Of a stretch of 64,000 nt of DNA, positions 1 through 10,302 are shown in pieces. Location of the stretch: positions 44,066,134 through 44,130,133 of the forward strand of contig NC_030831.1 in the NCBI RefSeq assembly GCF_001704415.2, written 5' to 3'. This DNA comes from Capra hircus (lineage: Eukaryota > Chordata > Mammalia > Artiodactyla > Bovidae). Both the position numbers and the translations under genes were made by a program. Below the pieces are notes generated by a model. The model had not been told where the DNA came from. It saw only the letters and a program-made list of their open reading frames with translations, and did not search any database. The first letter of the stretch is position 1. The number at the start of each line of letters is the position of its first letter.

Positions 1-800
1 GACCTAAACAGACATTTCTCCAAAGAATTTCTTTTATTTTTTCATTGAAAGATAATTGCTTTACAGGATTTCATTGTTTTCTGTCAAACCTCAACATGAA
101 TCAGTCATAGATATACATATTTCCCCTCCCTTTTGAACCTCCCTCCCATCTCCTTCCCCATGCCACCCCTATAGGTTGATACAGAGCCCCTTTTTGAGTT
201 TCCTGAGCCTTACAGAGGAATTTCTGATTTCTCCAAAGAAGACATAGAGATGGCCAACAAATGCATCAAAAGATGCTCAACTTCATCAATTATTAGAGAA
301 ATGCAAATCAAAATTACATTGAGGTATTACCTCACCCCCAACGGAATGGCCATAATTAAAAAAAATTAACAATCAATGCTGGAGATGGTGTTGAGAAAAA
401 GGAATTCTCTTGTACTGCTGGTGTGAATGTAAGTTGATACAGACACTATGGAGTACAGTATGGAGGTTCCTTAAAAAATGAAAATTAGAACTACCATATA
501 ACCCAACAATCTAACTCCTGTGCACGTGCCCAGAGAAAAGCATAATTCAAAAAGACATATGTACTCCTATATTCATTGCAGTACTCTTTACAGTAGCCAG
601 GACATGAAAGCAATCTAAATGTCCAACAACAGAGGAATAGATAAAGAAGATACAGTACATATATATTAATACAATGGAATATTACTCAGCCATAAAAACA
701 GATCTGTGTCATTTGTAGACATGTGGATGAGCCTAGAGACTGTCATACTGAGTGAACTAAATCAGAAAGAGAAAACAAATATTGTATATAAACATATATA
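1..800 (+). mobile_element. Old L1 3' end (ORF2 tail plus 3' UTR), interrupted
   Basis: Bases 1-27 and 227-800 are one plus-strand L1 fragment split by a later insertion at 28-226. The first bases encode a DLNRHFSKE-like stretch typical of the ORF2 C-terminus. From 241 the text continues through the familiar L1 ORF2 end (TGGAATATTACTCAGCCAT at about 676). The reading frame is broken by many changes, so this is a relic. It stops near 800, where BovB sequence begins. Confidence 0.8.
28..226 (-). mobile_element. 5'-truncated L1 3' UTR inserted in older L1
   Basis: A 199 bp piece of bovine L1 3' UTR on the minus strand, with its T-rich (poly-A) end at 28-46. It is flanked by a perfect 14 bp TSD, ATTTCTCCAAAGAA, at 14-27 and 227-240. 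The host L1 reads straight across once one TSD copy is removed. The cleavage site deduced from the TSD is not the usual TTTT/AA. Confidence 0.8.
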
Positions 801-804
801 TGGG

Positions 805-3513
805 CTAAAATGGGTGAATTTAACTCAGATGACCATTATATCTACTACTGTGGGCAGGAATCACATAGAAGAAATGGAGTAGCCATCATAGTCAACAAAA
901 GAGTCCAAAATGAAGTACTTGGATGCAGTCTCAAAAATGACAGAATGATTTCTGTTGTTTCCAAGGCAAACCATTCAATATCACAGTAATCCAAGTCTAT
1001 GCCCCGACTAGTAACGCTGAAGAAGCTGAAGTTGAACGGTTCTATGAAGACCTACAAGATCTTCTAGAACTAACACCCCCAAAAGATGTCCTTTTTATTA
1101 TAGGGGACTGGAATGCAGAAGTAGGAAGTCAAGAAACACCTGGCAAATTTGGTCTTTGAGTACAGAATGAAGCAGGGCAAAGGCTAACAGAGTTCTGCCA
1201 AGAGAACGCACTGGTCATAGCAAACACCCTCTTCCAACAACACAAGAGAAGACGCTACACATGGACATCACCAGATGGTCAACACCGAAATCAGATAGAT
1301 TATATCCTTTGCAGCCAAAGATGGAGAAGTTCTATACAGTCAGCAAAAACAAGACCAGGAGCTGACTGTGGCTCAGATCATGAACTCCTTATTGCCAAAT
1401 TCAGCCTTAAATTGAAGAAAGTAGGGAAAACCACTTAACGATTCAGGTATGACCTAAATCAAATCCCTTATGATTATACAGTGGAAGTGAGAAATAGACT
1501 TAAGGGACTTGATCTGATAGACAGAGTCCCTGATGAACTATGGATGGAGGTTTGTGACATTGTACAGGAGACAGGGATCAAGACCATTCCCAGGAAAAAT
1601 AAATGCAAAAAAGAAAAATGGCTGCCCGAGGAGGCTTTACAAATAGCTGTGAAGAGAAGAGAGGTGAAAAGTAAAGGAGAAAAGGAAAGATATAAGCATC
1701 TGAATGCAGAGTTCCAAAGAATAGCAAGGAGAGATAAGAAAGCCTTCCTCAGTGATCAATGCAAAGAAATAGAGGAAAACAGCAGAATGGGAAAGACTAG
1801 AGATCTCCTCAAGAAAATTAGAGGCACCAAGGGAACATTTCATGCAAAGATGGGCTCGATAAAGGACAGAAATGGTATGGACCTAACAGAAGCAGAGGAT
1901 ATTAAGAAGAGGTGTCAAGAATACACAGAACTATAGAAAAAAGTTCTTCAAGACCCAGATAATCATGATGGTGTAATCACTAACCTAGAGCCAGACATCC
2001 TGGAATGTGAAGTCAGGTAGGCCTTACGAAGCATCATTATGAACAAAGCTAGTGGAGGTGATGGAATTCCAGTTGAGCTATTTCAAACCCTAAAAGCTGA
2101 TGCTGTGAAAGTGCTGCACTCAATATGCCAGCAAATTTGGAAAACTCAGCAGTGGCCACAGGACTGGAAAAGGTCAGTTTTCATTCCAATTCCAAAGAAA
2201 GGCAATGCCAAAGAATGCTCAAACTAACGCACAGTTGCAGTCAATCTCACATGCTAGTAAAGTAATGCTCAGAATTCTCCAAGCCAGGCTTCAGCAATAT
2301 GTGAACCATGAACTTCCAGATGTTCAAGCTGGATTTAGAAAAGGCAGAGGAACCAGAGATCAAATTGCCAACATCCGTTGGATCATCGGAAAAGCAAGAG
2401 AGTTCCAGAAAAATGTCTATTCCTGCTTTATTGACTGTGGCAAAGCCTTTGAGTGTGTGGATCACAATAAACTGTGGAAAATTCTGAGAGAGATGGGAGT
2501 ACCAGACCACTTAGCCTGCCTCTTGAGAAATCTGTATGCAGGTCAGGAAGCAACAGTTAGAACTGGACATGGAACAACAGACTGGTTCCAAATAGGAAAA
2601 GGAGTACATCAAGGCTGTATATTGTCACCCTGTTTATTTAACTTATATGCACAGTACATCATGAGAAACGCTGGGCTGGAGGAAGCACAAGCTGGAATCA
2701 AGATTGCTGGGAGAAATATCAATAACCTCAGATATGCAGATGACACCACCCTTCTCGTAGAAAGTGAAGAGGAACTAAAAAGCCTCTTGATGAAAGTGAA
2801 AGAAGAGAGTGAAAAAGTTGACTTAAAGCTCAGCATTCAGAAAACTAAGATCATGGCATCTGGTCCCATCACTTGATGGCAAATAGATGGGGAAACAGTG
2901 GAAACAGTGGCCAACTTTACTTTTCTGGTCTCCAAGATCACTGCAGATGGTGACTGCAGCCATGAAATTAAAAGACGCTTGCTGCTTGGAAGGAAAGTTA
3001 TTACTAACCTAGACAGCATATGAAAAAGCAGATACATTACTTTGCCAACAAAGTTCTGTCTAGTCAAGGCTATGGTTTTTCCAGTAGCCATATGTGGCTG
3101 TGAGAGTTGGACTATAAAGAAAGCTGAGCACCGAAGAATTGATGCTTTTGAACTTGGTGTTGGAGAAGACTCTTGAGAGTCCCTTGGACTGCAAGGAGAT
3201 CCAACCAGTCCATCCTAAAGGAGATCAGTCCTGGGTGTTCATTGGAGGGACTCATGTTGAAGCTGAAACTCCAGTACTTTGGCCACCTGATGCAGAAAGC
3301 TGACTTATTGGAAAAGTCCCTGATGCTGGGAAAGATTGAGGGCTGGAGGAGAAGGGGATGACAGAGGATTAGATGGTTGGATGGCATCACCAACACAATG
3401 GACATGGGTTTGGGTGGATTCCGGGAGTTGGTGATGGACAGGGAGTCCTGGCATGCTGCAGTTCATGGGGCCGCAAACAGTCAGACACGACTGAGTGACT
3501 GAACTGAAGTGAC
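805..3513 (+). pseudogene. BovB (RTE-clade LINE), long degenerate copy
   Basis: BovB encodes one polyprotein with an N-terminal APE-type endonuclease and a reverse transcriptase, used for target-primed insertion of itself and of Bov SINEs. In this copy the endonuclease region lies at about 850-1425, including the GADCGSDHELL-like end near 1360-1390. A linker frame of 151 codons follows at 1481-1936. The reverse transcriptase occupies about 2039-2876, with the catalytic YADD at 2733-2744. The 3' end finishes in the BovB terminal motif ACTGAGTGACTGAACTGA. In-frame stops (for example after about 1150 and 1936) and a frameshift near 2205-2227 make it non-functional. At about 2.7 kb it is close to the usual family length of about 3.2 kb, missing the extreme 5' end. 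The preceding L1 ends at about 800, so the left junction is uncertain by a few bases. Confidence 0.9.
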
Positions 3514-3714
3514 ACACTGGTTAGGTAATTCACAAGTGACAGGATGATGACAATTGTAAAGAAAGAAGCAGAGAGCATATTTGATGCAATAATAGCTGAA
3601 AACTTCCCTAATCAGGACAAGGAAACAGTCAAGTTAAAGAAGCATCGAGATATCTCAAAGAAAATGGAATTAAAAAGTTCCATAAGAAGACAAGTATATT
3701 ATTTTGTTTTCAGT
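3514..3714 (+). other. Unassigned stretch, possible L1 ORF1-like relic
   Basis: A short frame at 3544-3726 contains an AIIAENFPNQDKE-like stretch. It resembles the EEIIVENFPKMGKE segment of the intact L1 ORF1 found elsewhere in this window (minus strand, 44694-45620). The rest does not match convincingly. It could be a highly diverged ORF1 fragment or chance. Confidence 0.3.
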
Positions 3715-3718
3715 GTTT

Positions 3719-4085
3719 TTTTTTAATTTAAAAATTTTTTAATTTTGATTAATTTTTATTAGAGTGTAGTTACCTTACATTTTGTTTCTACTGTAGAGCA
3801 AACTGAATCAACTATTTGTATGCATGTATCCCCTCTTTTTAGATTTCCTTCACTTTTATGTTACCACAGAACACTGAGTTCCCTGAGCTATACAGTAAGT
3901 TCTCATTAGTTATCTATTTTATACATACTATCAGTAGTGTATATATGTCAATCCCAACCTCCCAATTTATCCCAGCTTCCCTTACCCTCTTGCTGTCCAT
4001 ACATTTGTTCTCTACATCTGTGTCTCTATTTCTGTTTTGCAAATAAAACCATCTATACCACTTTTCTAGATTCCACATATATATT
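3719..4085 (-). mobile_element. Old L1 3' UTR fragment
   Basis: A T-rich start is followed by text such as GAGTTCCCTGAGCTATACAG and TCTAGATTCCACATATA, which is the antisense of the artiodactyl L1 3' end. It is clearly more diverged than the L1 tails at 28 and 40506. It abuts a BovB fragment at 4086. Confidence 0.75.
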
Positions 4086-4452
4086 AGTTCAGTCTCTCAG
4101 TTGTGTCTGACTCTTTGCGACCTCATGAACTACAGCATGCCAGGACTCCCTGTCCATCATTAACTCCCAGAGTCCACCCAAACCCATGTCCATTGTGTCG
4201 GTGATGCCATCCAACCATCTCATCCTCTGCCATCCCCTCTCCTCCCGCCTTCAATCATGCCCAGCATCAGGTGCTTTTCCACTGAGTTGGCTCTTCGTAT
4301 CAGATGGCCAAAGTATAGAGCTTCTGCCTCAACATCAGTACTTCCAATGAATGTTCAGGGTCGATTTCCTTTAAGATTGACTGGTTTGATCTCCTTGCAG
4401 TCCAAGAAACTGTCAAGAGTCTTCTCCAGCACGACAATTCGAAAGCATCAAT
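4086..4452 (-). mobile_element. BovB 3' fragment
   Basis: The antisense BovB 3' end starts with TTCAGTCTCTCAGTTGTGTC and runs through the C-terminal coding region to the segment just after the reverse transcriptase core. It is strongly 5'-truncated and carries several small deletions, so no usable frame remains. Confidence 0.88.
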
Positions 4453-5843
4453 TGTGATCCCTACTCAATCCTAAATTTTCTGCACTTAAAACAGACTGCA
4501 TAGTCTCAATAAATATAGTAACTTTGCATTTTTTCCTTTTTGAGGTTGAGGTCATCCTTACTTTGGTAAGCAATAAACTCAGCTTTCTCTTAACAATGAA
4601 TTGCTTTGGTGATTTTTAAAAAGTGAGTGCTTGATGGATTACATGAGATCCTATTCTGGATAACTATATTATTAAAGAATTCTGGAACCCATTACTTTGT
4701 CTTTTTTAGAGTGACCTAGATTCTTGGAAACTTACCCTTTCATTTGCATTAAATAGTCTGGGATTTTCTGCTCAATCCATTTTGGTAAATGAGTGTCTGA
4801 CTCTCTTGCTTATGTTTCAAGTCTAATAATTATATAACCATGTGTTAGATTTTTATCCCCTCAAGCTATTGAGATTGATTACAGATGGACGCAAATACCA
4901 GCTTCTCACATGTCATAATGGTTTTGTTTGTGAAAATAGAAACAAATGAATCCTGAGCCAGCTTTCTAGTCAAGTGTGTGTAAAGAGATCAGAGACTACA
5001 AGGAGCTCTCTATTTCCTGTTTCAATGTTTAAACATCATCCACCCCTCCCCTTGGCTGTAGGAGTAAACTATGCCTGTCACAAATAGATTTTAATTCCCT
5101 AATGTTAAGGATTGTTTTCCTATAAAAGGCACATAGCAATATCAACTTCTGTCATATACAAATTGATGTGAATCAGTTTGTTAGTGATTTGCCATGTGGC
5201 AGGAACAGTAGACTAGACATTGAAAAAGAGAGCTAGAATAAATAGAAGGAAGAAGAATCTGAAGCCTCAGAGCTGAGGATAGTGGGAGTATCCTCACTAT
5301 CGGAGATGGGAAAGACTCATGTAGTTTTGTGTATACTAGCACCATCACAATTTTGTCAAGATTACTGTGTAAACTTTTTGACATCCTCCATGTTTTGTCC
5401 ATTTATGGTAAATTTGATTTTGGGAAATAATAAAACATTACTATGTCAGAGTTAAATGAAAGACTCCAATAGGTGATATAATTTTGCATCCAAAAGTGAG
5501 GATGGAGAGTATTAATCAGATTATTTTTAATTGTTGTTGTTCTTACTATTTATTGCCTCTTAACTGCTTTGAAGGAAACTACCACAGTCATAAGTGTGAG
5601 CCTCCAAAGATGACTAGTATAAAAGATACACTTTAGGCTATAAAGTGCTTTTCACTTGTTTCAAATTAGTTTGAATTCTGCAATTCAATTCCATACAAAT
5701 AGGAAATTTATTCAGGTGGAGCTTTTCTTTATATAAAATTTGTTCTCTAATAGAAGGATCTCATGATAGATGGATTCATATTTTTATTTAGGAAATCATA
5801 TCTTCTCAATGATATTGTTATTAATGCTTACATCAGATTTCTA
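4453..5843. other. No feature recognised (single-copy, AT-rich)
   Basis: About 1.4 kb without a recognisable repeat or gene. The longest frame (73 codons, minus strand, 5181-5402) has no recognisable motif. Confidence 0.5.
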
Positions 5844-5846
5844 GGG

Positions 5847-5958
5847 ATTTCCCTTGTGGTCCAGTGGTTAAGACTTTGGCTTCCAATGAAGGGCATGTGG
5901 GTTTGATCCCTGGTCAGGGGTATAAGACACCACATAGCTCAAGGCCAAAAAATGTAAA
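5847..5958 (+). mobile_element. CHR-2-like tRNA-derived SINE
   Basis: The text GGGATTTCCCTTGTGGTCCAG followed by GGTTTGATCCCTGGTCAGGG has the A-box and B-box layout of cetartiodactyl CHR SINEs. It ends in an A-rich tail (GGCCAAAAAATG). It differs from Bov-tA by lacking the BovA body. Confidence 0.65.
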
Positions 5959-6008
5959 CAGAAGCAGTATTTTAACTAATTCAATGAAGACTTTCAGAAC
6001 AGTCTATA

Positions 6009-6045
6009 TAAAAAAATTATTTATTTATTTATTTTTATATATGGT
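6009..6045 (+). repeat. (TTTA)n simple repeat
   Basis: Short A run followed by about six ATTT units, then TATATATGG. It may be the expanded tail of a lost retrotransposon. Confidence 0.8.
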
Positions 6046-6086
6046 TTGGGGACATTATCTGGGATTAGTTGTCTTCTTGTTAGACT

Positions 6087-6289
6087 ATGTGTGTGCTGAG
6101 TTGCTTCAGTTGTGTTTGACTCTTTGCTACCCTGTGGATTATAGGCCACGAGACTTCTCTGTTCATGGAATTCTCCAGGCAAGAATACTGGAGTGGGTTG
6201 CCATGCCCATCTCCAGGGGATCTTCCTGACCCAGAGTTTGAACCCGTGTCTCTTATGTCTCCTGCGCTGGCAAGCGGGTTCTTTACCAC
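6087..6289 (-). mobile_element. Bov-tA SINE
   Basis: Antisense Bov-tA: the BovA body (AAGAATACTGGAGTGGGTTGCC) precedes the tRNA-like head (CTGACCCAGAGTTTGAACCC, then GGGTTCTTTACCACTA). Bov-tA is mobilised by BovB, with which it shares its 3' tail. Confidence 0.88.
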
Positions 6290-6291
6290 TA

Positions 6292-6558
6292 CTGCTGCGT
6301 CACTTAAGTCGTATCCGACTCTGTGTGACCCCTTAGACGGCAGCCCACCAGGCTCCCCCGTTTCTGGGATTCTCCAGGTAAGAACACTGGAGTGGGTTGC
6401 CATTTCCTTCTCCAATGCATGAAAGTGAAAAGTGAAAGTGAAGTCGCTCAGTCGTGTCCGACTCTTCGCGATCCCATGGACTGCAGCCTTCCAGGCTCCT
6501 CCATCCATGGGATTTTCCAGGCAAGAACACTGGAGTGGGGTGCCATTGCCTTCTCCAC
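6292..6558 (-). mobile_element. BovA2 dimeric SINE
   Basis: Two BovA monomers in tandem without a tRNA head, joined by the linker GAAAGTGAAAAGTGAAAGTGA at about 6421-6441. It sits directly against the Bov-tA to its left, so two separate SINE insertions are stacked head to tail. Confidence 0.88.
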
Positions 6559-7311
6559 TAGTGCCACCAATACTTCTCCACAAGAGTTTTCACAGAAAAG
6601 TCAATTTATTTGAAGCCTATAAAGCCTGAGATTTTTCACAAATGAGGTTTTGTATAAGGCTTTGAAGAACTTAAAATACTTTTACTAAACATTCAAATTT
6701 AAATAAAAGTTTAGCCGGATAGATATAATCTTCTACATGTAAGTTACTGTTTTTCTCTTAACATTTTGAAAGTGTTACTCTTATTTTTGTTTTTTTGTGT
6801 TGTTAAAAGATTATCATCAAAATGACACTTGTTCCTTATAGATTATTTACTCATTTATTCCAGAAACTTAAAATTCTCTGTTTATATTTGATACTATTAA
6901 ATTTCAGTCAAATATTTCTAAGTTGATGTTTTTTCTTATAGCTCCTGTTTGATAATGTTGAACACTTTTAGTCTAGACTTAATCTTTAATTCTTAAAAAT
7001 TATTGATAACATTTTCTCAAATAATTTTCCCTGCATCAAATGAATTTTTCTCTTTTTGTGAAATATATTTTGCAATCACTGATATTTCCATTTTTGTCAC
7101 CTATATCTTTTTTCTTTATTTTAAATTTTTATGCCTTCTTTATATCTTAAAGTTTGTTTTGATCTGGTGTTTGTTTATTATTTTATTCTCTAGCTTTATA
7201 CATTCTTCTACTCGAATTATTTTCACACACACTTTTTATGCCAAATGGTGCCTTGAATTCGTTAAGAACATTTGTCATGCTAGCTCAAAATGGTTACTTA
7301 TTCTTCATTTG
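6559..7311. other. AT-rich, no firm feature
   Basis: Strongly T-rich sequence. Parts (7000-7230) have the look of very old antisense L1, but no diagnostic block could be matched. Confidence 0.4.
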
Positions 7312-9342
7312 GAAGAATGGTCAGTTTTCATTTCAATCCCAAAGAAGGGCAATGCCAAAGAATAGTTCAAACTATCACACAATTTCACATGCTAGCAAAG
7401 TAATGGCCAAAATTCTCCAAGCCAGGCTTCAACAGTACAAGAATCGTGAACTTATAGATGTACAAGCTGGATTTAGAAAGTGCAGAGGAACCAGAGATCA
7501 AATTGCCAACATCCGTTGGATCATCGAAAAGTGAGAGAGTTCCAGAAAAACATTTACTTCTGCTTTATTGACTATGCCAAACCTTTGACTGTGTGGATCA
7601 CAATGAACTGTGGAAAATTCTTAAAGAGATGGGAATACCAGACCACCTTACCTGCCTCCTGAGAAATCTGTATGCAGGTCAAGAAGCAACAGTTAGAACT
7701 GGACATGGAACAACAGACTGGTTCCAAGTCGGGAAAGAAGTATGTCAAGGCTGTATAGTGTCACCCTGCTTATTTAACTTCTATGCAGAGTACAACATGT
7801 GAAATGCCAGGCTGGATGAAGCACAAGCTGGAATCAAGATTGCCGGGAGAAATATCAATAACCGCAGATATGCAAATGACACCACCCTTATGGCAGAGAG
7901 CGAAGAAGAACTAAAGAACATCTTGATGAAAGAGAAAGAGGAGAATGAAAAAGCTGGCTTAAAATTCAACATTCAGAAAATGAAGATTGTGGCATCCGGT
8001 CCCATCACTTCATGGCAAATAGATGGGGAAACAGTGGAAACACTGTCAGACTTTATCTTTTTGGGCTCCAACATCATGTCAGATATTGGCTGCAGTCATG
8101 AAATTACAAGACACTTGCTTCTTGAAGAAAAGCTATGACCAACCTAGATAGCACATTCAAAAGCAGAGACATTACTTTGCCAACAAAGGTCTGTCTAGTC
8201 AAGGCTATGGTTTTTCCAGTAGTCATGTATGGATGTGAGAGTTGGACCATTAAGAAAGCTCAGCGCTGAAGAACTGATACTTTTTTATTTTTTTATTTTT
8301 TAAATTTAAAAATCTTTAATTCTTACATGCGTTCCCAAACATGAACCCCCCTCCCACCTCCCTCCCCACAACATCTCTCTGGGTCATCCCCATGCACCAG
8401 CCCCAAGCAAGCTGCACCCTACGTCAGACATGGACTGGCGATTCAATTCTTACATGACAGTATACATGTTAGAATTCCCATTCTCCCAAATCATCCCACC
8501 CTCTCCCTCTCCCTCTGAGTCCAAAAGTCCGTTATACACATCTGTGTCTTTTTTCCTGTCTTGCATACAGGGTCGTCATTGCCATCTTCCTAAATTCCAT
8601 ATATATGTGTTAGTACACTGTATTGGTGTTTTTCTTTCTGGCTTACTTCACTCTGTATAATCGGCTCCAGTTTCATCCATCTCATCAGAACTGATTCAAA
8701 TGAATTCTTTCTAACGGCTGAGTAATACTCCATTGTGTATATGTACCACAGCTTTCTTATCCATTCATCTGCTGATGGACATCTAGGTTGTTTCCATGTC
8801 CTGGCTATTATAAACAGTGCTGCGATGAACGTTGGGGTACATGTGTGGAGATTCCTTAAAAAATTGCAAATAGAACTACCTTATGACCCAGCAATCCCAC
8901 TGCTGGGCATACACACTGAGAACTGATACTTTTTAACTGAAAGCTGAATGCTGAAGAATTGATACTTTTGAACTGTGGTGTTGGAGAAGACTCTTGAGAA
9001 TCCTTGGACTGCAAGGAGATCAAGCCAGTCAATCCTAAAGGAAATCAGTCCTGAATATTCATTGGAAGGACTGATACTGAAGCTGAAGCTCCAATACTTT
9101 GGCTACCTGATGTGAAGAACTGACTTACTGGAAAAGACCCTGTTGCTGGGAAAGATGGCAGGTGGGAGGAGAAGGGGACAGCAGAGGATGAGATGGTTGG
9201 ATGGCATCACTGACTCTGTGGACATGAGTTTGAGCAAGCTCCAGGAGTTAGTGATGGACAGGGAAGCCTGGTGTGCTGTAGTCCATGGGGTTGCAGAGTG
9301 GGGTCGCAAAGAGTTGGACAGGACTGAGCAACTGAACTGAAC
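7312..9342 (+). pseudogene. BovB copy split by an L1 insertion
   Basis: The 5'-truncated copy begins within the reverse transcriptase (FISIPKKGNAKE-like text at about 7324-7362). The catalytic YADD is changed to YANDT in the segment read around 7869-7880, and stops occur at several points (for example after 7531 and 7800). Bases 8286-8919 are an inserted L1. BovB resumes at 8935 and runs to the terminal CTGAACTGAACTGA at about 9342. Next to the insertion, the pre-insertion BovB carried a 36 bp imperfect tandem duplication: unit 1 is 8255-8285 joined to 8935-8940, and unit 2 is 8941-8976. Confidence 0.88.
8286..8919 (-). mobile_element. 5'-inverted (twin-primed) young L1 in BovB
   Basis: Bases 8286-8846 are antisense L1 3' UTR and ORF2 end, closely similar to 40520-41080 of the full-length L1. 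Bases 8845-8919 are the same element in the opposite sense, matching about 41100-41177, with roughly 20 bp missing and a 2-base GT overlap at the junction. A perfect 15 bp TSD, GAACTGATACTTTTT, lies at 8271-8285 and 8920-8934. The deduced first-strand nick is TTTTT/AA on the plus strand, the canonical L1 endonuclease site. This arrangement is the signature of twin priming. Confidence 0.93.
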
Positions 9343-9544
9343 TGATTCGTTTGATATAAGTTGTTTCACTTCATGACATTTTATATTTTATAACAGTGGT
9401 GCTACTTATGTTCTCTTTGGTTTGTTGTTTGCTTTTCTGTTAACTTATATTCCTCTGCAATATCTGGGGCTTTGTTAATATGCATGAGGAAAGATACATC
9501 CTGGGTACATCTTAGAACTTCTTAGTTGGCTTCTATGTATGCAT
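9343..9544. other. No feature recognised
   Basis: A T-rich spacer between the end of BovB and a Bov-tA. I see nothing in it. Confidence 0.5.
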
Positions 9545-9758
9545 GTATACATACTTGGTTGTGTCTGACTCTTTGCAACCCCATGGACTGTAGCCTGCCA
9601 TGCTTCTCCATCTGTGGAATTTTCAGGCAAGAATACTGGAGTGGGTTGCCATTTCCTCCTGCAGGGAATCTTCCTGACCCAGGGATCAAACCCATATCTC
9701 CTGTGTCTTCTGCATTGGTGGGCAGATTCTTTACTACTGTACCATCTGGAAAGCCCTT
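9545..9758 (-). mobile_element. Bov-tA SINE
   Basis: Antisense copy with the body GCAAGAATACTGGAGTGGG and the tRNA-like head ending in CATCTGGAAAGCCC. It is complete or nearly so. Confidence 0.88.
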
Positions 9759-10302
9759 TAATTGGCCCAGGGAAGATAAGAATGAAGCATATTGTGCCTC
9801 ACAGTGAAGACTGGGTATCAGAGCTCAGCTAAATCTCATTTATATATGTTTTCTCACAGGTGATTGCCTTTTAGAGAACTTGTTATCTTCTGCTGCAGCA
9901 GCTAAGATTTTTCACATGTGACTTCTTTAGTTCTATTGCTATGGAGTAAGTGGGTAGGGGTAGATATATGCAGAGATTTGTGGATTATCTTATACATATT
10001 GTATGCTTGTAGTCCCAGATGGAGGCTACTTCTCTACCAACATCGCACCCATCATCCCTGTCTGGCACTGAGAAGTGCTGTCTCTCTCTGCTTCAGAGAA
10101 ACTCAAGAGCAGGTATTAGAACTCCCAGGCAACGTAGAAGAAAGAAAAACACAAGATTAAGTTTTCCTCGAGCATGCCCCCACTGTGACATGTCTTCATT
10201 CATTTGAAGCTACTGTGCCCCTGAAACCAGAATGCAGCAATTTTCATTTTTCAAGGGATCCTATGATTTCATTTTCATAAAATAAGCTATGACTACAACA
10301 AT
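9759..10302. other. No feature recognised
   Basis: About 540 bp of ordinary composition. Short frames at 9918-10207 overlap one another and have no recognisable motif. Confidence 0.5.
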
